Source of the DNA: Endomychus coccineus
Taxonomy: Eukaryota > Arthropoda > Insecta > Coleoptera > Endomychidae
Length of the DNA stretch: 64,000 nt
Assembly: GCA_958510875.1 (NCBI GenBank)
Contig: OY294070.1
Location: forward strand, 44,663,299-44,727,298
Direction: 5' to 3'
The notes under the pieces are model-generated. The model made no database searches. It was not told the DNA's origin and saw only the letters and a list, made by a program, of their open reading frames with translations. Every line of letters begins with the position of its first letter. The stretch's first letter is position 1. This document shows positions 39,518-51,958 of the stretch, piece after piece. A program made the translations under genes and the position numbers.

Positions 39518-39934
39518 TTACAAGAAACCCAAACATTTCGCAGTTTTTCTGGTGGTTCGTCTCACTTGTCGGATCTTGGGACGGCAAATTTTCTGGCAAA
39601 CCAATTCAGCGATTTCATCATTCGTGCGAACCACATAAGGTTTATTGGAAAGATTTATTAACAACACGGATATTTGTCCGCGATAATCTTCATCTATTAT
39701 TTCGGCTCCTACTGTAACACGACGATTTACAGAAAGATCCGATCGGGGAACCAACCTGCCACAGTAACCGCGCGGTAGTTGTATACGTATACCTACATCG
39801 ACGAGCCTCTGACCTTTCGCTGGAATAATGCAGTCTTCGACGCTACGCAGACACATTCCCGACGCTCGACTTGAGGTTCGATCAGGTAGACGAGCCTCCT
39901 CGGAACACAATTGGACACGTAATGTTTGACCCAT
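39518..39934 (-). CDS. dut: dUTPase-like protein with altered motifs
   Basis: Trimeric dUTPases hydrolyse dUTP to dUMP and pyrophosphate. The 138-residue length and fold motifs fit: motif 2 PRSDLS (63-68), motif 3 GAEIIDEDYRG (76-86, retaining the catalytic-type D81) and motif 4 NDEIAELV (105-112). Motif 1 reads ASGMCLRS (24-31) with Cys where the metal-linked Asp normally sits. Motif 3 has Glu in place of the Gly before the Val/Ile. The Gly-rich carboxy-terminal motif 5 is absent, replaced by a basic tail (RRTTRKTAKC). The frame is intact. Activity is doubtful, and a regulatory or degenerate role is possible. Confidence 0.85.
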   Translation of the reverse strand: MGQTLRVQLCSEEARLPDRTSSRASGMCLRSVEDCIIPAKGQRLVDVGIRIQLPRGYCGRLVPRSDLSVNRRVTVGAEIIDEDYRGQISVLLINLSNKPYVVRTNDEIAELVCQKICRPKIRQVRRTTRKTAKCLGFL

Positions 39935-40146
39935 TTTTCGATATTCTATCCAAATAGAACGTCAGCTAGTCGTGCGAAAAGAAATACAGCTTCGTCGATG
40001 TAATATTGAACGACACGACGATAAAACATCCAATTGGTGGTGGTTGTGTTCATTGTCGACACACGATATCACGTATAAAGTGTACGATATTTCATTCATT
40101 TCGGCAAATAAATAGTCTGACGCATCCCCACTATCTGCATTGCACT
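39935..40146. other. Intergenic spacer between divergent genes
   Basis: No gene is supported. The spacer separates the minus-strand dUTPase-like gene from the plus-strand 40254 gene and contains no obvious repeat. Confidence 0.35.
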
Positions 40147-40181
40147 ATATAAATTCCAACGACCTATTGTAACAATCAGAA
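40147..40181 (+). promoter_or_regulatory. TATA promoter of the 40254 gene
   Basis: TATATAAA at 40147-40154 is followed 31 nt later by an initiator-like ATCAGA (A at 40178). The transcript would have a short leader containing an eight-codon upstream open frame (40182-40208) before the ATG at 40254. Confidence 0.5.
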
Positions 40182-40253
40182 AATGTTCTCCCGCTATCGC
40201 CATCGCTAACGGAGAATAACTCACGCTCGTGCGACAGTATTAATTCGCGAAGC

Positions 40254-40760
40254 ATGGAAACAGTGCGCGTATTACGACGAGCCATAGCAACAAAATATTC
40301 TGCACCAAACGGCGAACATGTGGCCATTTTTGTATTATCTCGTTTCGATAACCTTTTCCACGTGTATAATACGAAATCGCTGAAGGTGGACGCAGCTGTA
40401 GAAAAATTCACGCTTTATCACCTGCTGGACCTATTTGCCCGGCTAACGAACCAATTCTATCATAATTTTGATTTGCTATCGAACTATTTTCCATACACCG
40501 TCAAGAATCACAACGATTTTCTATGGGGTGATCCAATATTTATCGTTGCGTCGCTGTCGAGTACGCCCCACAAAATGTGTCGCTGGGTAGATGAGAAGAT
40601 TCTTCTTGGTCCATTGTTACGCGCCGTAAGAAAACCAATCGGATATGTGCAATTGTTCACATCCAGCAACACCAGATATTTTACGTTTGGAGTCAAACGC
40701 AATAATAATTCATCGGCGCAGCCGGAGGAAGAATGTGACATAGTCTTTTTTTGGGGGTGA
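40254..40760 (+). CDS. Hypothetical protein
   Basis: This 168-residue protein has a compact aromatic-rich composition (LTNQFYHNFDLLSNYFPY; GYVQLFTSSNTRYFTFGV) without low-complexity runs. It is the only plus-strand gene in the replication block besides 38021, and converges with the primase-helicase gene at a 40-nt gap containing a TGG/GGT run. The family is not recognised. Confidence 0.6.
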   Translation: METVRVLRRAIATKYSAPNGEHVAIFVLSRFDNLFHVYNTKSLKVDAAVEKFTLYHLLDLFARLTNQFYHNFDLLSNYFPYTVKNHNDFLWGDPIFIVASLSSTPHKMCRWVDEKILLGPLLRAVRKPIGYVQLFTSSNTRYFTFGVKRNNNSSAQPEEECDIVFFWG

Positions 40761-40800
40761 TGGTGGTGGTGGTGGTAAAGAAACAACAGAAAAATAAAAA

Positions 40801-42723
40801 TTATAAAATCAATTTATTCATATCGACCGAAACGTTATATGTATCGTCGATGGCACTATAATATCGAGTGAATTCCTCGTGAAATGCATCGGTCAATTGT
40901 TTAGCTGCACCGAAAGGTTGTCCGTACCTATTTAAGGAATCTATTATCAAATCGGCCGGTACTCGAGCGTAACATCCATCTTGCGCTTCGATCTGAACGG
41001 TATCTTTCCATTTGTAATAGGGATTCGTTTGGATTAGCCATTGCTTCCGCCATGCCGCCGGTAAACTGGGTAATTTTTTTACGTCAATATTCACTGGTTT
41101 GTTGATGTCCTCCACGTATCGAAACCAAGAATAGAACATACTGATACTTAGCAAACCTTGTTTTATGGCGTCGTCGTGTAAGCCTGATGACACGTAAATT
41201 TTCGTTTCTCGATTGAAGAACACGAACGGTAAGGATCCTTCGTTGTTGATAACGCTATTGGTCACCAGTTTGGATTTGTTGTGAAAACAATATTTATAGA
41301 TGGCTTCTCGTTCTTTACTGTTGAAATATCGGAACTGAGCAACTTCGGGTTCGGTGATGTTGTCGTGCCAAAAATCGACTTTGATGTGAAGAATACGCTC
41401 GAACACGGCCGAATCGTACGGACACGATGGTGGATCGTTACACGTGTACCACAACTTCGATAGGGCGTAGATGGCCGCGAACACGTTGCCCACGTTATTT
41501 CTATACTCGATTTTACTTTCCGATATGACTTTCTTGAAGCCGCTCGTGAACGTCGCAATCTCGTCCTGAACCAACATCATGTTCGTCACGTACATCAGCA
41601 TGGCCGGTTGGTTTTCCTTGTTCGTGTCCGTCGGTTCTTTTGCCGAAGCCGAAGTACGGCCGTACTCTCGCAATATGTCGAGCAATTTAGTTTTACCTCC
41701 GTGCCTATGACCGCAAACTATGGTACACAACTTGGACCATTGTCCGGGAAATTCGATGCTTAGAATCAACTTTAGCATTAAATCTAACGTACCGAAATCG
41801 AACGAACATAAATAGAATAGGTACGTTAACGTGAGTAATACATAGTCGTATTTCACTTCTTCGGAATTTTGTTGTAAATAGTAATTGGCTCGTTTGTATC
41901 GATTCGGATGCGATAGGACGTAACGTTTCAATATGTCGTCACGGCGTTCGTTTCGTGATCCCACGTAAAAAGCGTACGGTAAAAGAATTTCCGCTTGCTC
42001 GTACAACCACCGTATCACGTCGTATCGCCCGTTTTCTATCCAACTCAGTATACTGGCCGGTAGGACGGATCGACGGTTCGAGCGACGCCGACGGCGACCT
42101 AATCCCCAGATGAACGACGACGACGACTCTTCCTCTCCGGTGTTTCCACTTTTATCGTTATCGCGTTCGTCCCCGTTATCGTCATCGTCGTCGTTGTCGT
42201 CGTCACTATTCACAGCCTGTATCAAATCGGCGAACGATGGAATATCGAACACCGTCCATTTCGGTAAACGTTTATACATGTGAACCGTCACTATGAAACA
42301 TATCAACTTTAATCGGAACGGTAACGATTTTTTGTTTCGTACCGCGCATTCGGCGATATTAGTCATCGTACGCGAATCGAATTCTTTCATGATCTTGGCG
42401 AAAGTCGTACGTAAACTTGACAATATCGCTAAAGATTTCACTTTGGATTGCATCATATGTTTATTGGACGAGAGTTTCTTCTGATTGGTATTATTATTAT
42501 TATCGTCGTCGGTATATTGCGGGTGGAGAGTAGTCGACGATCCTTTTCGTACGGCATAATCACGATATAAATAGTCTTCTTTGCTATCTACGTTATCGTT
42601 ATCGTTTTCTTCGTTGTCGCGTAACGCTGAAGACATACGCCGGCAAAAGTCCGAGCCGAGCGTATCTATTCCGGTAGCCGTCGTATGTTTCGACCGAGAC
42701 GAATCGTGACCACCGGTAGTGCT

Positions 42724-42770
<47 letters not shown>

Positions 42771-45700
42771 ACGCGGAAAATTGTCTTTTCTTCGTAAGCC
42801 ATTTTAATCGGGTGCGAACGTCTACGATTCCCCGGATGGCTGCGATGTCACGACACAAGTCACCTTTGGTATATATCTGATTGGAGTAATTACGTTCGAC
42901 GTTATTGAGCAGAGGTAAAATCGTAGTGGATGTGGTTTGACGAGAAAGAAGATATTCGTTTCTTCGTATCGGTGGAACGTAAGTGGGATGACTCGATCGT
43001 TTCTCGAAAGTCGTCCATCCCAATTGTATCGATGATCGCCTATCGAAAATCGCGTGCACCACTTGACTAACGTCCAGTTCTTCGCTAGTCACTATTTTAG
43101 CGTTGATCGCTTTGACGACGATACTTTGTACGATGCAATTGATTCTGGCGAAATTTCTTATATGTTCGTTCTGGCTGGAGTTCGACGATGACAATGATGA
43201 TGATGATTCGGTGAAGATCCCGTCTAGGAATACTTCGATATCTTTGTGCGGTTTCTTACCGAGCAGATCTACACACATCCTGTAATCTTTGATATTCAAC
43301 GAAATATGACCGGCTGTTTTCGAATCGAAAAAATCTCGTACGTCGTTGTTCTCTTCGATAACCAACGGTACTACCGGCTGCGTCATGACGAATCGCAAAG
43401 ACGACCGATCGATGTCCGCTTCCATGTCTATCAGAGCACGCATTCCGTCCACCACGGTATCGTAGATCGACACGTCCGCCCGTCCCACTTCTTTTATCGG
43501 ATATTCTCGCATCAACAACGATTGCGAACCGCCACAAGTGATCTCTCTGAGTTTCAGCACCACGTTAAAGTAAGCCGGAGTTTTTATTTCGTCGTATACG
43601 TGATTGGTCCTATACAAGTAATTTCTACCGTGTTTCTGGTCGAACGGTTTGGCATTGAAGATATCTTGCAAAGCGGATTGACTACAACCGATTTTGTCGG
43701 TAATAGTTTTGTATGCCGTGTGCACGTTAACGAATTCTGTGCCGTTATACATGTACGGTATGCCGTTCAACGTAAACGGACGCCAATAGTATTTTTTGAA
43801 CATCGTCAACAGATCTCTATTGACCGTCGTCATTTTTTTGGATTTTTTTGCGTTCTTTTTCTTATCGTTCTGTGGTGGACATTTTCGTTTTCTGCTACTG
43901 CTATCGGTCACATTCGAATTCAGTTCTTCGGTCCTGTTTCCGCTAAAACTGTTGAAATTTCCGAAGGTGTCGTTAGCATCACCGGCCGAATTATTCGATG
44001 TCGTCGTAGCACCGTCCTTGTCGACGTACAAATAACGAGGAAAATGTGTTTTGAACAATTCGGCCGGTGCCCACAGCGACAACGGATCTCTAGAACTCGC
44101 CGTGAATTTGACACAGGCGAATTGGATCACGAACGATATCATAGCGGTGCTGTCGCTAAATTCTGACATCAATTTGTTCATCGTATCTTCCGGTATATAA
44201 TTATAGTAATATAGGTAGGCTTGCAACTGTGTCGGATGTATGGATGTTTCGTGATGGTACATTAAGGACGCACAAAACGAAAACACGTTGTAATTGGTAT
44301 GTTTCAATTTCGCCAATCCGCTGTTCGTTTCATCGTAACCGATGTCGAATTGGAAAGTCGGGAGATCGTTCGCTCGGTCGCGCACCCTCCATCTGTTCTG
44401 TCTTTTATCTTTTTTACGACCATACGGTTCGTCTAATTGCTCTTGTCGATTTATGTCGGTCATGATGGATACGTAAGTTCCATAAATATCGCTCAATACA
44501 CCCGTAATCATGTTCCACTTGATGCACTCGTTAATGAGGATTTTCATTTTCTCCAACTTAACTTGTTCGGTGTATCGTTCGCTTTCGTCGGTTTCATCGT
44601 CGCCACCGCCGTCGCCGTCGTCATCGTCGTCGTCGTCATTTCTGCAACCGTCGTCCCCGTTACGACGACCGGAATACCGATGGCTGTTCGCGTTCGCTAT
44701 AATATAATCGAAAAGTACCATAACGTAACGATCCGACAACGTTCTATCGAAATATTCGATCAACAATATTTGCCACATATCTTCGCTGATGATATCACAC
44801 TCGTAGATCGTATTACGAACGTAACTCAAATCGGTGATCATGCTAAACACACGATTCGTATTTTCGTATCCCTTCTCGTCGGTATACTTGAAATGACCCT
44901 CCAATATATCGATATTACCTCGTTTTTCTACAACACGTTCGGGACCGGTGACGGTTACGGTTGGGACGGATGACGATGTAGCGACACCGGCAGCGCCAAT
45001 AATCGTTCTAACGCCCTTATTGGCATTTTTCAAGTCTGTTTTCTCGTCGAAATAAGGCAGAGCCACGTCGTGTTTACGTGACATTTCTTCTTCTTCTTCT
45101 TCTTTTTCTACGATATCTTCATCGCACGGTGAAACGGTGGTCTGCTGCTCAACTTGTTGTTGTCGTCGTCGTCGTCGTTTCCGCTGACATCTTTCCGTCG
45201 TAGTATTCTCGTCGATGGACATCTCGTTCGATATACTCGTGGAATTCGAAGCGATGAGATCGTCGTCGTTATCGTTAGAGTTGGAATATTCGAGATTATG
45301 GGACGACATCGACGACATCACTTCTTCGTAATTTTCGACAAACAACCAGCGACAAAAGGTTTTCTTACGATTGATCATTCGATTCGGTGTAATAGTGTAT
45401 AGAATATCGTCTCGATACGATTCTATCTCTCTGCGATTGCTGTGTATTTCCATACATTCTTTATCGAGAAAATATTTCTTTTGAAATTTGAAACGAAATT
45501 CTCCGTCGAAGCCACACCACACGATTTCTTCTTGCGACGAATTACGTTGATATTGAGAACATTTTGTCGCGTCCGTTCCGTCGTTCGTATATTTCAAACT
45601 GTAGAATGGGTATACGTATTTTGGGATCGGTGATAAAATATCCACGTCTGTTATATCGTTTCTATCTGCAGATGTGAGCGTGGACGTATCGAAGTTGTAC

Positions 45701-46401
45701 AGGAAAAACGTATCGGCGTGATTTCGACCGTACGGCAGTACGAACGAGGTACACGATTCGTTCAAAAATAAATCTAATTCCTCCGAAGAACTCGTCTTGG
45801 CTCGTACTCGATTCAACGTGCGTATTAATGCGTACAGCAAATGATGGTACATACACCGATCGACGTTCACATCGTGAAATATCATATGAAAGCCGTGCGT
45901 TTTCCCAACGGTTATAACGACCGTTCCCACGTATCGTATATGTAAAATTTTCTCGAACATTCTTCTCACCACCTCACATATAAATTCCACGTGTTTTTGG
46001 GATTCGCACCGCGCCTCTCGAGTCTGTGATTTTTTCTTGCACTCGATACAATCGAAATCGAACACCAATCGATGAACTAGTTCGTACGATATTACGACGC
46101 TACAATTATGTGGAACATCGATCGCTCGAATCAGAGTTTCGTAATTTTCGTGGGAAATTGTAAACTTCGTCTTGGCATCGTCCGAAACTATCATATGAAT
46201 CCGTGCGATTCCACGACTCGTCAGCTCCCCATCGTTAACGTCCAATTGTCGTAATACGCCGTCCAGAAGATATCGCTTATAATCGACTTTCGGGAACTTT
46301 TTCAATATACTGTTCAATTTCAACGTTCCAATCGAACAATCGACGACGGTATCACTTGGAGAATTACAGATCGTTTCGTCTTGCGTGTTAGTGTTCGACA
46401 T
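40801..46401 (-). CDS. Giant primase-helicase (AEP primase plus D5-like SF3 helicase)
   Basis: The ATG at 46401 is preferred, as the longer frame adds 61 residues overlapping the neighbouring gene. The product has 1866 residues. Amino end: an archaeo-eukaryotic/herpes-pox-type primase module with the metal-binding VFDFDC pair (about 113-117), GFHMIF (about 170, the second AEP motif) and FVLPYGRNH (third). Carboxy end: an SF3 helicase with Walker A GHRHGGKTKL (about 1557-1566), Walker B-like MLVQDE (about 1610) and a motif-C-like WYTCNDPP followed by ERILHI. The middle carries acidic, poly-Ala and Asn-rich insertions. Such fusions unwind and prime DNA at viral forks. It is intact despite its length. 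Confidence 0.8.
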
Positions 46402-46456
46402 GTCGTTAGACAATATTAGCGGTAGAGGTGAAGGTAGGGATGCGACTATCACCAAA

Positions 46457-47095
46457 TTAATTTCGACGATGACGGTTTGTCGTACGTCGGCCTGTAACTT
46501 TATTTTCGTCGAGCGAAAAATTAGCCAACATATGCGATATGCACAGCACAATGAATAATAAACTACTGACCATATAGAATACACAGTTATGTATATTTAT
46601 AGGTGATCCTAATGATGCGAGCGACGTCGTTGTATCCGCGTCACGATTATCGTCTTGTAATAGTGACAACATTTCAACGGGCACCTCGACGATCGTTCCG
46701 TCGTCTTTGTCTACGCGAACTACTCCACGATCCGACCATTCTGTCGTGCTCTCGAAAAATTTCATCAGACGATCGACGTCATCGGGATACATGGCACCGA
46801 TATTATGTTTACATCGTAACAACCACCAAGTCCAGAACATTTTATACGCCGATTCGTTGGCATACCGCGAACCGTTCCCTTTCGTCATCATCAATTCTAA
46901 CAGATCGTTTCCATCGTCGTCGTAGATATTGTCACGGTACGCGATGAGCGAAGAAACGTCGACGTTCGAATTAGCGTTTGAATTCCTCTTCTTTACCAAC
47001 CGAAATCTAATCGAATTCGCTTTCAAACGCTCAGACGAGATAATCGAGAATATATTACACCAACGCGAACAACACGAACGGGATATTTCTGGCAT
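46457..47095 (-). CDS. Hypothetical protein with carboxy-terminal membrane anchor
   Basis: This 212-residue protein has a single hydrophobic segment near the end (about 171-191, CVFYMVSSLLFIVLCISHMLA) and a basic tail. The soluble part has ESAYKMFWTWWLLRCKH. GTAAG lies three bases before the ATG. A tail-anchored protein of this size is reminiscent of the baculovirus core protein Ac81, but I have no motif-level proof and do not assign it. Confidence 0.6.
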   Translation of the reverse strand: MPEISRSCCSRWCNIFSIISSERLKANSIRFRLVKKRNSNANSNVDVSSLIAYRDNIYDDDGNDLLELMMTKGNGSRYANESAYKMFWTWWLLRCKHNIGAMYPDDVDRLMKFFESTTEWSDRGVVRVDKDDGTIVEVPVEMLSLLQDDNRDADTTTSLASLGSPINIHNCVFYMVSSLLFIVLCISHMLANFSLDENKVTGRRTTNRHRRN

Positions 47096-47119
47096 TTCTT
47101 ACTGTTACTAGCGCGTGTG

Positions 47120-48350
47120 ATTCGCACGTAATTCTCGTTCGAAAAACTAATATGTCTCTCGTCATGCACTCTAGCGTTATCGAGAAACAGTTTTGTCTCG
47201 AATGAAATTTGTTGAAACGAAATCGCACCGGTGGATTCCTTCGAGCTACAGAAAATTTGAACGTATATCTCGTTCGAGGAATGAAACAGTTTTGTCTCGA
47301 GTGAAATTTGTTAAAACGAAATCTCACCGGTGGATTTCTTCGAGCTACAAAAACTTTGAACGAAACTCTCGTTCGCAAAATGAAATCGTAAAATATTTTT
47401 TGATGAACAAACTTTGTCCATCTAGAATCTCTCGTCGAACGATTAGTTGTCGAAACGAAATTCCACCGGTGGATTTCTTCGAGCTACAAAAACTCTGAAC
47501 GAAACTCTCGTTCGCAAACTGAAATCGTAAAATATTTTTTGATGAACCAACGTTGTCCACCTAGAATCTTTCGTCGAACGAATTTCCAAACTTATAAGTT
47601 CCTCGTCATGCGTACTACCTCCACCGAGAAACAGTTTTGTCTCGAGTGAAATTTGTTGAAACGAAATCTCACCGGTTGGATTTCTTCGAGCTGTAAAAAC
47701 GTTGAACGTGAATCTCGTTCGCAAAATGAAATCGTAAAATATTTTCTGACTTTGTTCGCCTAAAATCTATCGTCGAACGATTCGTTGTTGGAACGAAATT
47801 CCACCGATGGATTTCTTCGAGCTACAAGAACTTTGAACGTAATTCTCGTTCGAGGAATGAAACAGTTCTGTATCGAATGAAATTTGTTGAAACGAAATCT
47901 CACCGGTGGATTTCTTCGAGCTGTAAAAACGTTGAACGTGAATCTCGTTCGCAAAATGAAATCGTAAAATATTTTCTGATGAACAAACTTTGCCCGCTTA
48001 GAATCTCTCGTCGAACGAATCTCCAAACTTATAAGTTCCTCGTCATGCGCACTAGCTCCATCGAGAAACAATTTTGTCTCTAGTGCAATTTGTTGAAACG
48101 AAATCTTAGCGGTGGATTTTTTCGAGCTACAAAAACTTTGAACGAAACTCTCGTTCGCAAAATGAAATCGTAAAATATTTTCTGACCAACAAACTTTGTC
48201 CGCTAGAATCTCTCGTGGAACGAATCTCCAAACTTAAAGTTCCTCGTCATGCGCATTAACTCCATCGAGAAACAGTTTTGTCTCGAATGGAATTTGTTGA
48301 AACGAAATCTCACCGGTGAATTTCTTCGAGCTGCAAAAACTTTTGCAGCA
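47120..48350. repeat. hr-like tandem array, copy 2
   Basis: The units are the same as at 8650-9770 (GAAACAGTTTTGTCTCGA, AAACGAAATCTCACCGGTGG, TTTCTTCGAGCTACAA, AACGAAACTCTCGTTCGC), with more variable spacing because some units are internally deleted. The frames on both strands are repeat artefacts. Confidence 0.8.
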
Positions 48351-48850
48351 GTGATGACTCACAGTTACGTGACGTATCACGGGGGCAACGAAAATTGTGG
48401 AACGCAACATCCAGCTCTCGCGAGAAGCTAGCGCCAAGTCTAGGCAGTCAAGGGGGCTCCACGTACCCCCATAGCACCCCCTGCATCCCTATATATATAA
48501 TATATATATATTATATATATAACCTCCGCGACGGCCTGCTCCTTCTTACTACTACGTTGTTCTTACTCTGGTCAAGGAGGTTTAGGATCGCGGGCGAGAA
48601 GCTTGCTGATTATATAGTTAATTTAGGGTCAGCTGAGTGAATACTCGATTCTCATTGGACTAGAGCCAATTGACGTCACGAAAATCCTAAAATCTACTGA
48701 TTTCTGACGAAAATCACGGTAGAAGGGGTAAAATTTTGATCAGATTCAATTCAGAGTTCCGAGAGCGAAGTCGATTGAGGTTAAATTGTACAATATTAAA
48801 CCCACCCCATCCACAGATGTAGTAATTTCAAGAAATACATAGGACATCTA
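48351..48850. promoter_or_regulatory. Array-flanking module copy 2 with AP-1 and CRE sites
   Basis: Nearly identical to 9771-10300: TGACTCA at 48355-48361, TGACGTAT next to it, the AT palindrome near 48490-48522 and TGACGTCA at 48671-48678. No gene is supported. Confidence 0.65.
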
Positions 48851-48879
48851 TGGTAGATTTGATACTGTACACGTTGATT

Positions 48880-49330
48880 GGAAGTTCAAGGGAATTCTAC
48901 CAGATGGCGCTCACCAACTTATTGTGATAAATTGATACAACATATCAACAGATGGCGCTTATCAAGTTGCTATACTCAATCTGTATAGGATGTTCGATAA
49001 TCGGATTTGTCTCGCATTCATATAGATGTCGCTCAGTTAGTTATAACAGTGAAGTTGTATGACAATTCGACAGGTGGCACCTGCTCAATTACTGAAGTTA
49101 AATTGAATTACATTCCAATAGATGGCGTTTGATTGAACACTGTGACAAGTCTGTACATCCATCGATTAAGTAGCGCTTAATTGAATATTACAACGGAGAG
49201 ATGGCGTTCGTTCAGTCATTATGACAAGTTTGTATATCACCCAACTAGGTGGTGCTCAATTGATTGTTACAACAAACTTGTATGGCAATCAAACAAGTGT
49301 CGCTCATTTGGAAACTCCCTGGGACAACAT
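48880..49330. repeat. Degenerate GATGGCGCT minisatellite, copy 2
   Basis: At least eight diverged units share cores such as CAGATGGCGCT, CAGGTGGCAC and TAGATGGCGTT, at spacings of about 45-65 bp. It follows the same module as at 10325-10620, but here no promoter or gene follows. Confidence 0.55.
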
Positions 49331-49800
49331 CAATTAACACGGATTTTTTTTTTGATTCGTCACTCGATAGCGGTTGTCGTCAACATTTCAATCGTTCCTA
49401 TGTTTGAACGTTACTCTCGATTGAAAAATGAAATTGTAAACCATTTTCTCGTGAAGAAATTTCGTCAATTAGATTGTTCACCAGCCAACTTAGGATTTCT
49501 AATTTTGTTGAAACGCTCATCGTTTGAAACGGAAGATTGTTAACGTATCAACCATTCATATGTCTAAACGTTACTCTCGATCGAGGAATAGGATTGTAAA
49601 ATATTTTATGAAGAACAAATTTTGTCGTCGGTCAAAATTCTCACTTAACGACTTCAACGATTCAGAATTTTGCTACATTACCTATCGCTCGTAACGAATA
49701 GTCGTGGTCAACGAATTAGTCGTTTCTCTGTTGAACGTTATTGTCTTTCAGAATTTGAAACTACAAAATATTCGCTGGTGGATGAAATTTGTCGAATTCA
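49331..49800. repeat. Highly diverged hr-like sequence
   Basis: Fragments such as GTTACTCTCGATTGAAAAATG and TTTTCTGATGAACAAACTTTG-like segments show this to be old, mutated repeat material between arrays 2 and 3. The 49181-49543 frame across it is not supported as a gene. Confidence 0.45.
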
Positions 49801-51252
49801 TTTCTCAGCGACTCTGAACGAAACTCTCGTTCCAGAAATGAAATCGTAAAATATTTTCTGATGAACAAACTTTGTCCGTCTAGAATCTATCGTCGAACGA
49901 TTCGTTATTGAAACGAAATTCCACCGATGGATTTCTTCGAGCTACAAGAACTTTGAACGTAATTCTCGTTCGATGAATGAAACAGTTTTGTCTCGAATGA
50001 AATTTGTTGAAACGAAATCTCACCGGTGGATTTCTTCGAACTACAAAAACTTTGAACGAAACTCTTGTTCGCAAAATAAAATCCTAAAATATTTTCTGGT
50101 GAACAAACTCTGTCCGCTAGAAACTCTCGTCGAACAAATCTCCAAACTTGAAGTTTCTCGTCATGCGCACTAGTTCCATCGAGAAACAGTTTTGTCTCGA
50201 GTGAAATTTGTTGAAACGAAATCTCACCGGTGGATTTTTTCGAGCTACAAAAACTTTGAACGAAACTCTCGTTCGCGAAATGAAATCGTAAAATATTTTC
50301 TGACTTTGTTCGCCTAAAATCTATCGTCGAACGATTCGTTGTTGGAACGAAATTTCACCGATGGATTTCTTCGAGCTACAAGAACTTTGAACGTAATTCT
50401 CGTTCGAGGAATGAAACAGTTTTGTATCGAATGAAATTTGTTGAAACGAAATCTCACCGGTGGATTTTTTCGAGCTGCGAAATCTTTGAACGAAACTCTC
50501 GTTCGCAAAATGAAATCGTAAAATATTTTTTGAAGAACAAACTTTGTCCGCTAGAATCTCTCATCGAACAAATCCCTAAACTTATAAGTTCCTCGTCATG
50601 CGCACTAGCTTCGTCGAGAAACAGTTTTGTCTCGAATGAAATTTGTTGAAACGAAATCTCACCGGTGGATTTCTTCGAGCTGTAGAAACCTTGAACGTGA
50701 ATCTCGTTCGAAAAATGAAATCGTAAAATATTTTCTGATGAATAAACTTTGTCCGCGTAGAATTTCTCGTCGAACGAATTTCCAAACTCACAAGTTCCTC
50801 GTCATGCGCACTAGCTCCATCGAGAAACAGTTTTGTCTCGAATGAAATTTGTTGAAACGAAATCTCACCGGTGAATTTCTTCGAGATACAAAAACTTTGA
50901 ACGAAACTCTCGTTCGCAAAATCAAATCGTAAAATATTTTCTGATGAACAAACTTTGTCCGCTTAGAATCTCTCGTCGAACGAATCTCCAAACTTAAAGT
51001 TCCTCGTCATGCGCACTAGCTCCGTCGAGAAACAGTTTTGCCTCGAATGAAATTTGTTGAAACGAAATCTCACCGGTGGATTTCTTCGAGCTACAAAAAC
51101 TTTGAACGAAACTCTCGTCGAACGAGTCTCCAAACTTAAAGTTCCTCGTCATGCGCACTAGCTCCGTCCAGAAACAGTTTTGTCTCGAATGAAATTTGTT
51201 GAAACGAAATCTCACCGGTGGATTTCTTCGAGCTGCGAAAACTTTTGCAGCA
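49801..51252. repeat. hr-like tandem array, copy 3
   Basis: This is the third array of the same unit. Several units near 50580-51000 have the regular 206-bp period, while others are shortened. It ends, as the other two do, with AGCTGCGAAAACTTTTGCAGC. Confidence 0.8.
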
Positions 51253-51780
51253 GTGATGACTCACAGTTACGTGACGTATACGTGACGTAGTACGGGGGCA
51301 ACGAAAATCGTGAAACGCAACTTTCAGCTGTCGCGAGAAGCTAGCGCTAAGTCTAGACAATCAACGGGGCTCCACGTACCCCATAGCACCCCCTGCACCC
51401 CTATATATATAATATATATATTATATATATATTATATATATAACCTCCGCGACGGCCTGCTCCTTCTTACTACTACGTTGTTCTTACTCTGGTCAAGGAG
51501 GTTTAGGATCGCGGGCGAGAAGCTTGCTGATTATATAGTTAATTTGGGGTCAGCTGAGTGAATACTCGATTCTCATTGGACTAGAGCCAATTGACGTCAC
51601 AAAAATCCTAAAATCTACTGATTTCTGACGAAAATCACGGTAGGAGGGGTAAAATTTTGATCAGATTCAATTCAGAGTTCTGAGAGCGAAGTCGATTGAG
51701 GTTAGATTGTACAAAATTAAACCCACCCCATCTACAGATTTAGTAATTTCATGATATTCATAGGACATCTATGGTAGATT
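51253..51780. promoter_or_regulatory. Array-flanking module copy 3 with AP-1 and CRE sites
   Basis: The third copy of the module has TGACTCA at 51257-51263, two TGACGTA elements, an AT palindrome lengthened by one extra block (51400-51443) and TGACGTCA at 51592-51599. Short frames in it recur in all three copies but have no other support. Confidence 0.65.
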
Positions 51781-51819
51781 TGATACTGTACACGTTGATT
51801 TGAAGTTCAAGGGAACTCT

Positions 51820-51958
51820 ACCAGATGGCGTCCATCTGCTTTTTGTAACAAATTGATATAACTTTTCGATAGGTGGCGCTCACCAAGTTGTCACATCGGA
51901 ATTGCATTATATTTCGAAAGATGGCGCTTTTTACATTACCTCAACGGGATCGCATCTG
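51820..51958. repeat. GATGGCGCT minisatellite copy 3 (short)
   Basis: This matches the start of copy 1 closely, including AGATGGCGCTTTTTACATTA and CTCAACGGGATCGCAT. It then breaks off at about 51955 where copy 1 continues, marking the edge of the duplicated module. Confidence 0.6.

Noticed and set aside
46457..47095. Ac81 identity
   Set aside because: Only size and carboxy-terminal membrane anchor agree; no diagnostic motif was confirmed.
47055..51561. Many similar short frames (MRTRVSFK.., MSRMKFVETK..)
   Set aside because: They are the same repeat artefacts in arrays 2 and 3; the frames in the flanking modules also recur in all copies without start context.
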